DNA of 64,000 bases. Origin: Alteromonas halophila (GTDB lineage Bacteria; Pseudomonadota; Gammaproteobacteria; Enterobacterales; Alteromonadaceae). The notes under the pieces were generated by a model that was not told the origin of the DNA, searched no databases, and saw nothing but the letters and a program-made list of their open reading frames with translations. Shown in pieces: positions 17,152 to 26,254 of this stretch. The translations under genes and the position numbers were made by a program. The stretch is from positions 213,934-277,933 of the forward strand of contig NZ_BMXP01000001.1 of assembly GCF_014651815.1 (NCBI RefSeq). Direction: 5' to 3'. Each line of letters begins with the position of its first letter. Position 1 is the first letter of the stretch.

Positions 17152-17338
17152 ACACAATATTCCGGAAAAATGATGATGGGCATTATATATTAAAAAGGAT
17201 CCTAGGATACACATCCTAGCTTCAATCTGATCACTTTATTTTTCATCCACTTTGTTAATTCCGTTAACAAAAGTTTGCAAGGCCTGTCCTCCCACAAATG
17301 CGTTACACTACGGGCAAATTCATCAACCATGAGTCCTT

Positions 17339-18397
17339 ATGTCGGTATTTGATCACCCGGAATTTGATAACCACGAACATGTGTCGTTCTACCATGATGA
17401 GAAAGCAGGCCTGAGCGCAATTATTGCCGTGCACAATACAAATTTAGGGCCCGCACTTGGCGGTTGCCGGATGTGGCCATATATCAACAGTGCAGAGGCG
17501 CTGACAGATGTACTCAGGCTGTCGAAAGGGATGACCTACAAGTCGGCGATGGCTAATCTTGAGCTTGGTGGTGGTAAATCTGTAATTATCGGCGATCCTC
17601 GCAAAGCCAAAACCACTGAGATGATGACGGCCATGGGGCGTTTCGTTGACTCTTTTAATGGCTCGTATTTTACTGCAGAAGACTCGGGCATTGCGGTGAC
17701 TGATCTGCAAACCATGGCGAAACAGTCTGACTACATTGCCGGCGTGAATGCGAAATATCACGTTGCCGGGGAAGTGCCTGATGGCAATCCGGCCCCGTCA
17801 ACAGCCTATGGCGTATTCGTCGGGCTTAGGGCAACGGTAGAGCAGGCATTAGGTCAGGGGCTGGATGGTATCAGTGTCGCTATTCAGGGAATGGGTCACG
17901 TTGGCTATCGTCTTGCGCAACATCTTAAGCAGGCTGGGGCCAGGTTATACGTGACCGATATTTTCCCGGAAGGTGTGAATAAGGCGGTCGAAGAACTGGG
18001 GGCAACAGCGGTTGCACCAGAAGAAATCTATAACCTGGATGTGGATGTTATTGCACCTTGTGCACTGGGCGCCTCAATCAACGATGAAACGCTGCCGACC
18101 ATTAAAGCTAAGGTGATTGCCGGTGCGGCGAACAACCAGCTGGCACGCGAAGAAATGGGCGATCTGCTGCGTCAGCGGGGCATATTGTATGCGCCTGATT
18201 ATGTCATCAATGCCGGTGGGGTTATCGATATTTTCCATCAGCGTATGCCAGAGTCATCTGACGAGAAAATGCGTGCCCATATTGAACAAATTGGCGTCAC
18301 ACTAAAAGAAATCTACAGCCGCGCCGATGATGAGCAGGCACCCACCAACCGGGTTGCTAATATCATTGCCGAAGAACGATTCCAGTCTAAAGGTTGA
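17339..18397 (+). CDS. Leucine dehydrogenase (Glu/Leu/Phe/Val family)
   Basis: This NAD-dependent enzyme deaminates branched-chain amino acids (possibly phenylalanine) to the 2-oxo acids. The 352-residue protein has the substrate domain with GPALGGCRMW and the two catalytic lysines in KGMTYKSAMANLELGGGKS, then a Rossmann domain with GMGHVG. Length and motifs match leucine rather than glutamate dehydrogenase (about 450). Substrate choice within Leu/Val/Phe cannot be fixed by eye; the neighbourhood with phhA and tyrR makes phenylalanine possible. It is divergent from an Lrp-type regulator. Confidence 0.88.
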   Translation: MSVFDHPEFDNHEHVSFYHDEKAGLSAIIAVHNTNLGPALGGCRMWPYINSAEALTDVLRLSKGMTYKSAMANLELGGGKSVIIGDPRKAKTTEMMTAMGRFVDSFNGSYFTAEDSGIAVTDLQTMAKQSDYIAGVNAKYHVAGEVPDGNPAPSTAYGVFVGLRATVEQALGQGLDGISVAIQGMGHVGYRLAQHLKQAGARLYVTDIFPEGVNKAVEELGATAVAPEEIYNLDVDVIAPCALGASINDETLPTIKAKVIAGAANNQLAREEMGDLLRQRGILYAPDYVINAGGVIDIFHQRMPESSDEKMRAHIEQIGVTLKEIYSRADDEQAPTNRVANIIAEERFQSKG

Positions 18398-18435
18398 AAG
18401 TTAGCGGCCAAGTCGTCATAATGCGCCGCGCATCG

Positions 18436-18461
18436 GGGCAGTGAACACGCTTTCACTGCCC
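18436..18461 (+). terminator. Hairpin after leucine dehydrogenase
   Basis: A perfect 10-bp stem GGGCAGTGAA/TTCACTGCCC with a 6-nt loop lies between the dehydrogenase gene and ffs. No T-run follows. Confidence 0.5.
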
Positions 18462-18475
18462 ATGCAAGTTTCAAT

Positions 18476-18587
18476 GGTGGACCCCTGGTCCTCCCGCAAT
18501 GATACTTTGTGAACCCGGTCAGGCCTGGAAGGGAGCAGCCGCAGCAAACGACTCATGTGCCGGGATGTGGCTGGGGGCCCGCCACCC
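18476..18587 (+). ncRNA. ffs: 4.5S RNA (signal recognition particle RNA)
   Basis: This small SRP RNA binds Ffh for co-translational membrane targeting. The conserved core is clear: CCTCCCGCAA, GGTCAGG.CTGGAAGG.AGCAGCC, and GTGCCGGGATG, closely matching E. coli ffs in order and spacing. The ends pair (GGTGG near 18476 with CCACC near 18583). The length, about 112 nt, is right for the bacterial short form. The ends are placed by stem pairing and could be off by a few bases. Confidence 0.92.
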
Positions 18588-18590
18588 TTC

Positions 18591-18875
18591 TCACGCAGAC
18601 GCTGTCGGCGTCTTATTCTTCGCCTGATCCAGATACCGAAGCGCTTTATCGACGGCGTGCTCTACATTCATTTCCATTTGCTTACGTTCGCTTAACGGCA
18701 GGTAAAACGCCATATCCACCTCAAAACGAATATAGCGTGGCGGAACCTGATTCAGCGCCAGACAACATAAGTCAGCCAGGTAATCATCAGACTTACTTTT
18801 ATCCAGCCCCAGCTCAGTAATACGCTCGGTGACCAGGTGTTCATAGTAATTATGGATGTCATTATCAAGCTTCAT
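18591..18875 (-). CDS. ComFB-like protein
   Basis: The 94-residue protein matches the late-competence ComFB family: DIHNYYEHLVTERI at the start, then LADLCCLALNQVPPRYIR and VDMAFYLPLSER in the middle. Family members in cyanobacteria have been described as cyclic dinucleotide receptors. The role here is unknown, and natural transformation is not implied by this alone. It is convergent with ffs, and its last codons overlap the probable ffs terminator. It lies divergently before kynA. Confidence 0.8.
   Translation of the reverse strand: MKLDNDIHNYYEHLVTERITELGLDKSKSDDYLADLCCLALNQVPPRYIRFEVDMAFYLPLSERKQMEMNVEHAVDKALRYLDQAKNKTPTASA
18597..18620 (+). terminator. Probable ffs terminator
   Basis: A perfect 6-bp stem AGACGC/GCGTCT with a 5-nt loop is followed by TTATTCTT, just downstream of ffs and within the 3' end of the opposing ComFB-like gene. 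Confidence 0.5.
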
Positions 18876-18976
18876 TCAGCGTTTCCTATTGTTTACAGGT
18901 AAGAGGCAGAGGGTCGGGTGCACCGACACCTGTTAAGCATGGTAGACTGCGGGCAAAAAGAAAAGACGGGCAGAGT

Positions 18977-20092
18977 ATGAAAAAGAATATTGAACCTTGT
19001 TATTACGGTGACTATCTGCAACTGGATAAAATTCTGGGCGCTCAGTCGCTGGAGAGTAAAAAGTATGGTGAGCCGGCACATGATGAGATGCTGTTTATTA
19101 TTGTGCATCAGGTTTACGAGTTATGGTTTAAGCAGGTGTTGCATGAGCTTAATGCGGTAATTGATACATTTACCCCGGAACGGCTGAGCGATACTGATCT
19201 TATCGGCGTCGTACACCGGCTTAACCGTATTATCCAGATCCAGCAACTGATGAATGATCAGATAAGTGTGATGGAAACCATGACACCCCAGCAGTTTCTC
19301 GCCTTTCGGGATTATCTGGTGCCAGCGTCAGGGTTTCAGAGTATCCAGTTTAAGCGACTGGAAATCTCACTGGGCTTAAAACGCGAGTACCGCATTGATT
19401 TTGATAAGCAGAGCTTCTACAGCCGCCTGACGGACGAGGACCGGGCTTTGCTCGAAGGGCTGGAGGCCAAACCGAGCCTGTTTGAACTGGTTGATCGCTG
19501 GCTGGCGAGGTTACCTTTGCTTAAAACAGCCGATTTTGATTTCTGGCAGCATTATAAGCAGGCCACGGATACGCTGCTGAATAATGACAAAGACACTATC
19601 GAAAACAATGACACGCTGAGCGATAAGGAAAAGCGCCAGGAATTAAATGACTGGCAGTCAACCAGAGAGAACTTTGATGCACTGTTTGATTCCTCGCAGT
19701 ACGCGTCTCTGCGTAAAGAGGACAAATTCAGGCTCAGTCATAAAGCCATGTTGTCAGCACTGTTTATTAAACAGTATTCAGAAGCGCCCATATTCAATCT
19801 GCCGTTTCAGCTGATTACCGCACTGACGGAAATTGACGAGAAGCTGACCATCTGGCGGTATCGTCATGCGATGATGGTGCAGCGCATGCTTGGCACCAAA
19901 ATAGGTACTGGCGGATCATCCGGCCATCACTACCTTAAGAAAACCACCGAGTCGAACCGAATTTTCAGTGATTTTTTCAACATGGCTACCTTTCTGCTGC
20001 CTAAAGATATGTTGCCGCCACTGCCAGCGAGTGTTTCCCGGTACCTCGGCTTCTATCTGAGCGAATCAACGGCGAACGACAGCGCCAAATAA
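18977..20092 (+). CDS. kynA: Tryptophan 2,3-dioxygenase
   Basis: This haem enzyme opens the indole ring of tryptophan to N-formylkynurenine, the first step of the kynurenine pathway. The 371-residue protein has the substrate-site FIIVHQVYELWFKQ (His44) and the haem-ligand region RHAMMVQRMLGTKIGTGGSSG. It is longer than many bacterial forms (about 280-300) because of a charged insert around residues 175-240, as in the animal type. No kynB or kynU is adjacent. It extends the amino-acid-degradation theme of this stretch. Confidence 0.93.
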   Translation: MKKNIEPCYYGDYLQLDKILGAQSLESKKYGEPAHDEMLFIIVHQVYELWFKQVLHELNAVIDTFTPERLSDTDLIGVVHRLNRIIQIQQLMNDQISVMETMTPQQFLAFRDYLVPASGFQSIQFKRLEISLGLKREYRIDFDKQSFYSRLTDEDRALLEGLEAKPSLFELVDRWLARLPLLKTADFDFWQHYKQATDTLLNNDKDTIENNDTLSDKEKRQELNDWQSTRENFDALFDSSQYASLRKEDKFRLSHKAMLSALFIKQYSEAPIFNLPFQLITALTEIDEKLTIWRYRHAMMVQRMLGTKIGTGGSSGHHYLKKTTESNRIFSDFFNMATFLLPKDMLPPLPASVSRYLGFYLSESTANDSAK

Positions 20093-20403
20093 TTCTGGTT
20101 GCTGAAATACTGAGCAGAAAACTAAGTAAAAATAAAATTTTCTTTAAAATCAGCCATCTGACATTCACTTTTGTAAAGTGTTTGCGTATTTAACGTTATC
20201 TGTAAGTTAAATTTTACAGAAATGCGTAATTTCGATGAAAAAAAATTGAACTTTTGAAATACGCTCGTCGGATCACAGTTGACCCCTCGCTAAGGATGTG
20301 GTTATTATCAATCCCGAGGTTCAGACCTTATTAATAATAAGTCGTTCAAAGCGATTTAAAAAAAACACACACTAAGAGTTTTAGTGGTCCAGGGAGACAA
20401 TAC
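20093..20403. other. Intergenic region before the TonB receptor
   Basis: About 310 bp of A+T-rich sequence without a gene. It contains the candidate promoter at 20279-20308, a TTATTAATAATAA palindromic stretch near 20328-20341, and a GGGAGA ribosome binding site just before the receptor's ATG. The long 5' UTR of about 90 nt could hold post-transcriptional control, but I recognise no riboswitch. Confidence 0.5.
20279..20308 (+). promoter_or_regulatory. Candidate sigma-70 promoter of the TonB receptor
   Basis: TTGACC and TATTAT are separated by 18 bp, followed by a 5' UTR of about 90 nt. The match is good but unproven. Confidence 0.5.
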
Positions 20404-23064
20404 ATGTTTACAAACTCTAAACTGGCGAAGTCAGTTAAGCTGGCTTGTGCCTTCGGTGCTGCATCAGCAGCCATGGTTGCACCTAACGCAGCTTTCGCAC
20501 AGGAAAACACCGCCGACGAAGGTGAAGCAATCGAAAAGATTTCCGTAACGGGTTCACGCATCAAGCGTACTGACCTGGAAGGTGCGGCTCCTGTTGTTTC
20601 TATTACAGCACAAGATATCGAACTGGAAGGTGACTACACTGTAGCCGATGCGCTGCGTTCAAGCTCACTGAACTCTTTCGGTTCATTCTCAGAGCGTTCA
20701 GGTAGTTCAGCCCAGTCACAGGCTACCATCAACCTGCGTGGTGCCGGTTCTCGTCGTACACTGGTACTACTTAACGGTCGTCGTTTCCCAGGTTCTCCAA
20801 CACTGGGTGGTGCATCTGCTAACCTTAACGCTATCCCAATGGCAGCTGTTGAGCGTATCGATATTCAAACCGAGGGTGCATCTGCGATCTACGGTTCTGA
20901 CGCCATGGCGGGTGTTGTTAACGTTATTCTGAAAGAAGACTTCGAAGGTCTGACATTCAACATTGGTGCGGGTAGCCGTGACCGTGATAGCGGCACAACT
21001 AACACCGAATTCTCTATCCTTGGCGGTCTGTCAAACGACAAAGGTAACATCACCTTTGCTTATGACCATCAGGAGCGTGAAGGCATTGCTGACGCTGATC
21101 GTCATTACACTGCAGCGCAGCGTAACGATCTGAATGGTGACGGTGTTATCCAGGCTTACACAGAAACAATTGGTTGGTCTTGGTACGGTGCGACTGCCTT
21201 TAACAGCGATTTCTCGCTGGCGACTGCATCACCTGTATGTTCTGATCTTGAGTCAGAGTTCGGAAGTGATATCTTCCAGGAAACTGCGGCAGATGACGAC
21301 TGGAGTGAAGGTTCTACCTACTGTATGTTCGCTTATGCGAATACGTCATACAACACGGCATCTATCGACCGTAACACGCTGTATGTATCCGCAGATTATG
21401 AACTGACTGATGATATTGAATTCTGGGGCCAGGCAATGGTTGTACAGAACTCTTCATTCGGTCGTTATGCACCACCAGCAGCACCAATTTTCGGTGTTGA
21501 ACCTGAAGGTGTTCTGGGAGACGTTTACAACCCGTATGACGAAACGTCTCCACAGATTCTGGTTCGTTGGGCGGACGTTGGTACCCGTGACGGTAACGTA
21601 GACGACTACAACCAGGATTACACTGCAGGTCTGCGCGGTTCTCTGGACTGGAACAACGCAACGTGGGAAGTGTACTACCACTACAACAAGGCTGATAACA
21701 AGTCTGTAGGTAAATACTACCTGTCTTACGGCGGTCTGGCTTACAACGTAGCTAACGATATTCCGCTACGAAGCGATGCTGGTATTGCAAATACTAAAGT
21801 AACGACACTGCAAAACTCACAAGCGACGTTTAACCACTACTACGCAGGTATGGGCTTTGACATGTTCGATCTGCCAGGTGGTCTTGCATCTCACTATGTG
21901 GGTGTTGAGTACTTCGAACAAACTTACCTGGATGAGTATGACGGTCAGTCAGAAGCTGGTCTGGTAGGTGGTTCTGCAGGTAACACCTCTTCAGGTGAGC
22001 GTGACGTAACGGCTGCGTTCTTCGAATCTGTTCTGCCAGTAATGGACACAGTAGAACTGAACGTTAAAGCGCGTTTCGATGATTACTCTGACTTCGGTAA
22101 CGAAACATCACCAGCCGTTTCTCTTCGTTGGGAAGCAACAGAAGACGTGATTGTTCGTGCGTCATACTCTGAGTCGTTCCGTGCACCAGGTCTTGACCTG
22201 CTGAACGCGGCGCTGACCTTCTCTGCCGAGCCAGCGATCGATTACGCGTCAGGTGCGACAACGTCTCGTCAGTACGATACGTATTTCGCGCCAAACCCTA
22301 ACCTTGGTCCGGAAACGTCTGACTACATCAACCTGGGTGTGGCTTGGGATGTTAACGACAACCTGGGTCTGAAACTGGACTACTTCGAACTTGATATCAA
22401 AGACGTAATTCAGGAAAAATCACTGCAAACGTTGCTGTCTGAAGAGCAGGCTGGTCTTATCACTGCTATCTCTCCAAGTGCAACGCCAACAGATGTTTTC
22501 TACATCAAGCGTGCAGCCTCTGGTGGTCTGATTGAAGCAGGTACATCTTACTTCAACGGCACAGGTTTCACTGTTGAAGGTATCGACTTCCACATTAACG
22601 CGAACCTGTCTACCGAGTTTGGTGACTTCCGCTTCAACAACATCAACAGCTTCGTGCTGTCGTACGATACTGAAGTTGGTGGCATCATTCAGGATACTGC
22701 GGGTTGGTCTGGTCAGCCAGAATTCAAGTCAGTGGCAACGCTGGCATGGTCTCTGGACGATCACCAGATTTCGTGGAACGCAACCTACACTGACAGCACT
22801 ACAGAAAACGAATCTGCACCACTTGACGCAGATGGCGACCCAATCGCTGGGGTGCCGTTTGAACAAACTGGTAAGCTGGACAGCTGGTTAATCCATAACG
22901 TTACCTACTCTTATGACATGGGTGATTATGGCCGCGTTCGTCTGACTGCAGAAAACGTAACTGACGAAGATCCGGTACTGACGTCTAACGGCGCTTGGGA
23001 CGACCAGGATCTGTACAACAACTTTGGTCGCACATACCGTGTGAACTACGAAATCAGCTTCTAA
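20404..23064 (+). CDS. TonB-dependent outer-membrane receptor
   Basis: An outer-membrane receptor that imports an unknown substrate with energy from TonB. The 886-residue product has a signal peptide (cleavage probably after AAFA, about residue 32) and a TonB-box-like segment (EKISVTGSR). A plug domain follows (TINLRGAGSRRTLVLLNGRR, then GASAIYGSDAMAGVVN). The rest is a 22-strand-type barrel ending in an aromatic residue (YEISF). Codon use is strongly biased to common codons (CGT, GGT, AAC), unlike its downstream neighbours, which suggests high expression. It is followed by a strong terminator and then by a block of modification enzymes. Related receptors in this order often take up peptides, but the ligand is not evident. 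Confidence 0.92.
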   Translation: MFTNSKLAKSVKLACAFGAASAAMVAPNAAFAQENTADEGEAIEKISVTGSRIKRTDLEGAAPVVSITAQDIELEGDYTVADALRSSSLNSFGSFSERSGSSAQSQATINLRGAGSRRTLVLLNGRRFPGSPTLGGASANLNAIPMAAVERIDIQTEGASAIYGSDAMAGVVNVILKEDFEGLTFNIGAGSRDRDSGTTNTEFSILGGLSNDKGNITFAYDHQEREGIADADRHYTAAQRNDLNGDGVIQAYTETIGWSWYGATAFNSDFSLATASPVCSDLESEFGSDIFQETAADDDWSEGSTYCMFAYANTSYNTASIDRNTLYVSADYELTDDIEFWGQAMVVQNSSFGRYAPPAAPIFGVEPEGVLGDVYNPYDETSPQILVRWADVGTRDGNVDDYNQDYTAGLRGSLDWNNATWEVYYHYNKADNKSVGKYYLSYGGLAYNVANDIPLRSDAGIANTKVTTLQNSQATFNHYYAGMGFDMFDLPGGLASHYVGVEYFEQTYLDEYDGQSEAGLVGGSAGNTSSGERDVTAAFFESVLPVMDTVELNVKARFDDYSDFGNETSPAVSLRWEATEDVIVRASYSESFRAPGLDLLNAALTFSAEPAIDYASGATTSRQYDTYFAPNPNLGPETSDYINLGVAWDVNDNLGLKLDYFELDIKDVIQEKSLQTLLSEEQAGLITAISPSATPTDVFYIKRAASGGLIEAGTSYFNGTGFTVEGIDFHINANLSTEFGDFRFNNINSFVLSYDTEVGGIIQDTAGWSGQPEFKSVATLAWSLDDHQISWNATYTDSTTENESAPLDADGDPIAGVPFEQTGKLDSWLIHNVTYSYDMGDYGRVRLTAENVTDEDPVLTSNGAWDDQDLYNNFGRTYRVNYEISF

Positions 23065-23087
23065 TTGAAGCGGTTTTAACGTAAAAC

Positions 23088-23116
23088 AAAAGGCCGATGA
23101 AAATCGGCCTTTTTTA
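23088..23116 (+). terminator. Rho-independent terminator of the TonB receptor
   Basis: AAAGGCCGAT/ATCGGCCTTT forms a strong stem with a short GAAA-type loop, followed by a T-run. Confidence 0.92.
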
Positions 23117-23130
23117 TTTGTGGTAAAAAA

Positions 23131-24045
23131 ATGAATAACTACTGGTCTACATACTGGCAGCAGGGGAAGCTGCACTCATTCGCTGATGCACCAGGTCAGA
23201 ACTATGATGGTGACCTGGCACAACACTGGCGTAACTTTTTTGCGGAATATAAAAATAAGACCGCATCCATTGTCGATATTGGTTGTGGCAATGGCGCACT
23301 GTTCGAACTCGCGTTACGCCATCAGCAAATGGATAATGTCACATTCACAGGTGTAGATACCGCGACACTCAGCGTGCCTGACGCGCTGGACAAGCCAAAT
23401 GTACGGTTTCTTGAAAACTGTCCAGCAGAGCATACTGGCCTGGAAAGTGGCAGTGTGGATGCGGTTGTCTCTCAATTTGGCATTGAATACAGTGACACTG
23501 AACAATCTTTTATTGAGGTCGCCCGGATCTTAAGGCCAGGTGGAAAAATCAGAGTCGTTGTCCATGACAATAATTCTATGATTATAAAGCGTAATGCCCG
23601 TACACTTGCGGCAGTGGAGGCGTTACTCGGACCAGCTAGCGCCATAGATGCGCTGCGTAAGTTAAGCAATGCACTGGACAAGTACGGCAAGCAGTCTTCA
23701 TCCTCTGAACAGGCAAGGCGACACCTTAATCAGCTAACTGAACAGATGGTAAAAACGCACGGCCAGCAAGCTGTGTTAGACACCAATTTTTCAATCCTGC
23801 TAAAAACGGTTTTGTCCTCCTCACATGCTAAGAGCGACAAAAAAGCGGCTTTACGAGCGTTTGAAAAAGAAATGAAAGGGCACCAGCAACGCCTGATGCA
23901 ACTGGTAAACGCAGCATACTCTGCTGAGGATAAAAAACAGACGCAAACGAAACTTGAGGCGTTGCATTTCGAAAATATCCGGTTCACTGACGTAAAAGAA
24001 AATAACCAGCTTATTGGCTGCGAAATTCAGGCAACAAAGCAATAG
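23131..24045 (+). CDS. Class I SAM-dependent methyltransferase
   Basis: A 304-residue protein with a Rossmann-type methyltransferase domain in its first half: motif [15 protein letters not shown] near residue 50, the acidic loop VDTATL, and [13 protein letters not shown] near residue 140. The C-terminal 130 residues are helical and Lys/Gln-rich, with no family I recognise. The start at 23131 follows the receptor's terminator by about 15 bp, so it has its own promoter or depends on read-through. The sulfotransferase gene follows 10 nt after its stop. The substrate is unknown; context suggests a role in modifying a protein, peptide or lipid. Confidence 0.82.
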   Translation: MNNYWSTYWQQGKLHSFADAPGQNYDGDLAQHWRNFFAEYKNKTASIVDIGCGNGALFELALRHQQMDNVTFTGVDTATLSVPDALDKPNVRFLENCPAEHTGLESGSVDAVVSQFGIEYSDTEQSFIEVARILRPGGKIRVVVHDNNSMIIKRNARTLAAVEALLGPASAIDALRKLSNALDKYGKQSSSSEQARRHLNQLTEQMVKTHGQQAVLDTNFSILLKTVLSSSHAKSDKKAALRAFEKEMKGHQQRLMQLVNAAYSAEDKKQTQTKLEALHFENIRFTDVKENNQLIGCEIQATKQ

Positions 24046-24055
24046 CAGACTTACC

Positions 24056-25069
24056 ATGAACCGATTGAAGAATCCGCTCGACCGCCCGGTTTTTATTATT
24101 GCTGCACCTCGCTCAGGGAGCACCCTGCTTTATGAAACGCTCACCCGGCACCCTCAGCTTGTTTCCATGCGTAGTGAAAGCCACGCCATAATTGAACACA
24201 TTCCTGAACTGAGTACAGTGAAGCGAGGATTTGCCTCTAATGCACTGGGTGCTGACGATGCAACACCGACAGTCAGGCAGACACTCACTGCACGTTTTCT
24301 GGACCACGCATCTGATTGCAAGGGGAACCCAGTCACGGCTAACGCACCGGTACGGTTTCTTGAAAAAACCCCGAAAAATGCGCTGCGGGTTACGTTTTTG
24401 CATGCGCTGTATCCAGATGCAAAATTCATCTATCTGATAAGGGAGCCGGTTGCTAATACCGCGAGTATTATTGATGCCTGGCATTCGGGGCGCTTCGTTA
24501 CCTACCCAGACCTGCCGGGCTGGGATGGTAGCTGGTCATTGCTGCTGCCGCCTGACTGGCAAACCATGCGCAATCGGCCGCTAAGCGATGTAGCAGCATT
24601 TCAGTGGGCTCAGACCAACCGTCTTGCGACCGATGCCTTTAAAGGCATTGACAGCAGCCAGGTACTGCCGGTCTTTCATGACGATTTTCTTCGCTCGCCT
24701 CAGGCCGTTATCGACAGAATTTTAGCGTTCGCGGAATTATCACCGCAACCGAGTCTGATTGGGTCAGCCGAGCTGCCGCTTTCCCGTTACACACTATTGG
24801 CGCCAAGTAAGACAAAATGGTACCGGCATGCGGCAGCGATACAGCGCAGTCGCGCATTACTTGATACTGCGCTTCCCAGTATCAATGCGTATTTGGCCTC
24901 ACACCATCATCAGTCTGTCGATCTGCATCATGAACTGGATGAGGTGGCTCAAAATCACGCACAAGCAGCGTCTGACACCAGTGTGATAACGGCGCCAGCT
25001 AGCCGAAACGCACCCTGCCCATGTGGTTCGGGACGACGTTACAAACAGTGTCATGGTAAGCTTAGTTAA
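24056..25069 (+). CDS. Sulfotransferase with C-terminal SEC-C zinc motif
   Basis: A PAPS-dependent sulfotransferase family member of 337 residues. The 5'-phosphosulfate loop is at residues 13-25 ([13 protein letters not shown]), a catalytic-region Lys-Thr-Pro is at 104-106 (EKTPKNA), and the 3'-phosphate motif is [11 protein letters not shown] near 127-137. The last 22 residues form a SEC-C zinc-binding motif ([17 protein letters not shown]). I start at the ATG at 24056; the longer reading overlaps the methyltransferase. The TAA stop is the first three bases of a short dispersed repeat (TAAGGAAGATGCG). The target is unknown; the SEC-C tail is shared with the next gene. Confidence 0.85.
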   Translation: MNRLKNPLDRPVFIIAAPRSGSTLLYETLTRHPQLVSMRSESHAIIEHIPELSTVKRGFASNALGADDATPTVRQTLTARFLDHASDCKGNPVTANAPVRFLEKTPKNALRVTFLHALYPDAKFIYLIREPVANTASIIDAWHSGRFVTYPDLPGWDGSWSLLLPPDWQTMRNRPLSDVAAFQWAQTNRLATDAFKGIDSSQVLPVFHDDFLRSPQAVIDRILAFAELSPQPSLIGSAELPLSRYTLLAPSKTKWYRHAAAIQRSRALLDTALPSINAYLASHHHQSVDLHHELDEVAQNHAQAASDTSVITAPASRNAPCPCGSGRRYKQCHGKLS

Positions 25070-25083
25070 GGAAGATGCGAAGA
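25067..25083 (+). repeat. Dispersed repeat, short copy 2
   Basis: TAAGGAAGATGCGAAGA shares the first 15 bases with the long copy at 16551 and likewise supplies the stop codon of the gene it abuts. The match ends after about 17 nt. Confidence 0.55.
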
Positions 25084-25112
25084 TAACGTGCAACACAAAG
25101 TGATCACCACCA

Positions 25113-26228
25113 ATGAAGCTTAAACACGAATTTATACAACTGCCTGTGCGATTTGATGTCGCTGAACTGCAGCGTGAGGTCGAGGCCATACCGCAGGATC
25201 GCTGGCGAGCCCATCATGAGGGATTTAAAGGGAATTACTCAGTTCCGTTGATTTCGGTAGAGGGTAAAGACAACAATGAATTTAAGGGGCCAATGGCACC
25301 CACTGATATTCTTCATCGCTCACCGTATCTGAAGCAGGTGATCTCCAGCTTCGGTGAAGTTATTGGTCGTTCGCGTCTGATGGCGCTGGACTCGGGTGCC
25401 GAGGTGCCGGTGCATTCTGATATCAACTACCACTGGTACAAGCGCGTACGCATTCACGTACCTATTACCACCACACCGGACGTTCGCTTTCATTGCGGCG
25501 ATAAAGAGGTCAATATGCAGGCCGGTGATGCCTGGATATTTGACTCATGGAAATACCACACGGTGAAGAATAATTCCGATGTATTCAGGGTTCATCTGGT
25601 CATTGATATCTGTGGCTCAAGCCGCTTCTGGGAACTTACTGAGCGTGGCAATGTGCCCTGGCTGGATCCAGTGTCCGACGACGCTGACTTTCGTTTTATT
25701 GCGCCACATACCGACACAGACCCCGCCATTCGTACTGAAACGTTCAATACGCCGCTGGTTATGACGCCAGGCGAAATGGATGGCATGGCGCAGGAACTAT
25801 TTGCTGAACTGCATCAGGGAAAGGGCAATGCTCAACAGGATGTAAGCGCGTTTATTCAACGGGTAGAGCAATTCTGTCAGGACTGGCGAGTACTTTGGGC
25901 GCAATACGGGATGTCAGAAGCCGGCTGGCCGCACTATCATTTGTTACGGGAAACGGCCTATGCGTCAGTGCGTGAGTATGAAAACAGGCTCACTCTGGGT
26001 AATGGCACACAAGCCCCGCGGATGTACCTTTTCTGTATGATTGATCCTGCACTAAACGTTGAAGTGGCCGGGCAGTTTGCGACGATAAACGCCAACCAGG
26101 CCGACCCTGGCGGCGCTCAGCCTGCTGGCGCACAACGTGATGCTGTGCCTGAGCCTCATTCACGTAATGCTCCCTGTCCCTGTGGCTCGGGGCAGCGGTA
26201 TAAAACCTGCCACGGTAAACTGGCCTGA
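25113..26228 (+). CDS. Aspartyl/asparaginyl beta-hydroxylase with SEC-C motif
   Basis: A 371-residue Fe(II)/2-oxoglutarate dioxygenase of the AspH family. The double-stranded beta-helix core shows the HxD pair His101 and Asp103 (VPVHSDINYHWYK), the distal His149 (YHTVKN) and the 2OG-binding Arg159 (FRVHLV), so the active site is complete. The middle third is helical and unassigned. The last 22 residues repeat the SEC-C zinc motif of the preceding sulfotransferase ([17 protein letters not shown]). The family hydroxylates Asp or Asn side chains in proteins and free peptides. The shared tail suggests both enzymes dock on one partner. Confidence 0.88.
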   Translation: MKLKHEFIQLPVRFDVAELQREVEAIPQDRWRAHHEGFKGNYSVPLISVEGKDNNEFKGPMAPTDILHRSPYLKQVISSFGEVIGRSRLMALDSGAEVPVHSDINYHWYKRVRIHVPITTTPDVRFHCGDKEVNMQAGDAWIFDSWKYHTVKNNSDVFRVHLVIDICGSSRFWELTERGNVPWLDPVSDDADFRFIAPHTDTDPAIRTETFNTPLVMTPGEMDGMAQELFAELHQGKGNAQQDVSAFIQRVEQFCQDWRVLWAQYGMSEAGWPHYHLLRETAYASVREYENRLTLGNGTQAPRMYLFCMIDPALNVEVAGQFATINANQADPGGAQPAGAQRDAVPEPHSRNAPCPCGSGQRYKTCHGKLA

Positions 26229-26254
26229 CGACCAGGCGCACGTGTTCGCTTCCT

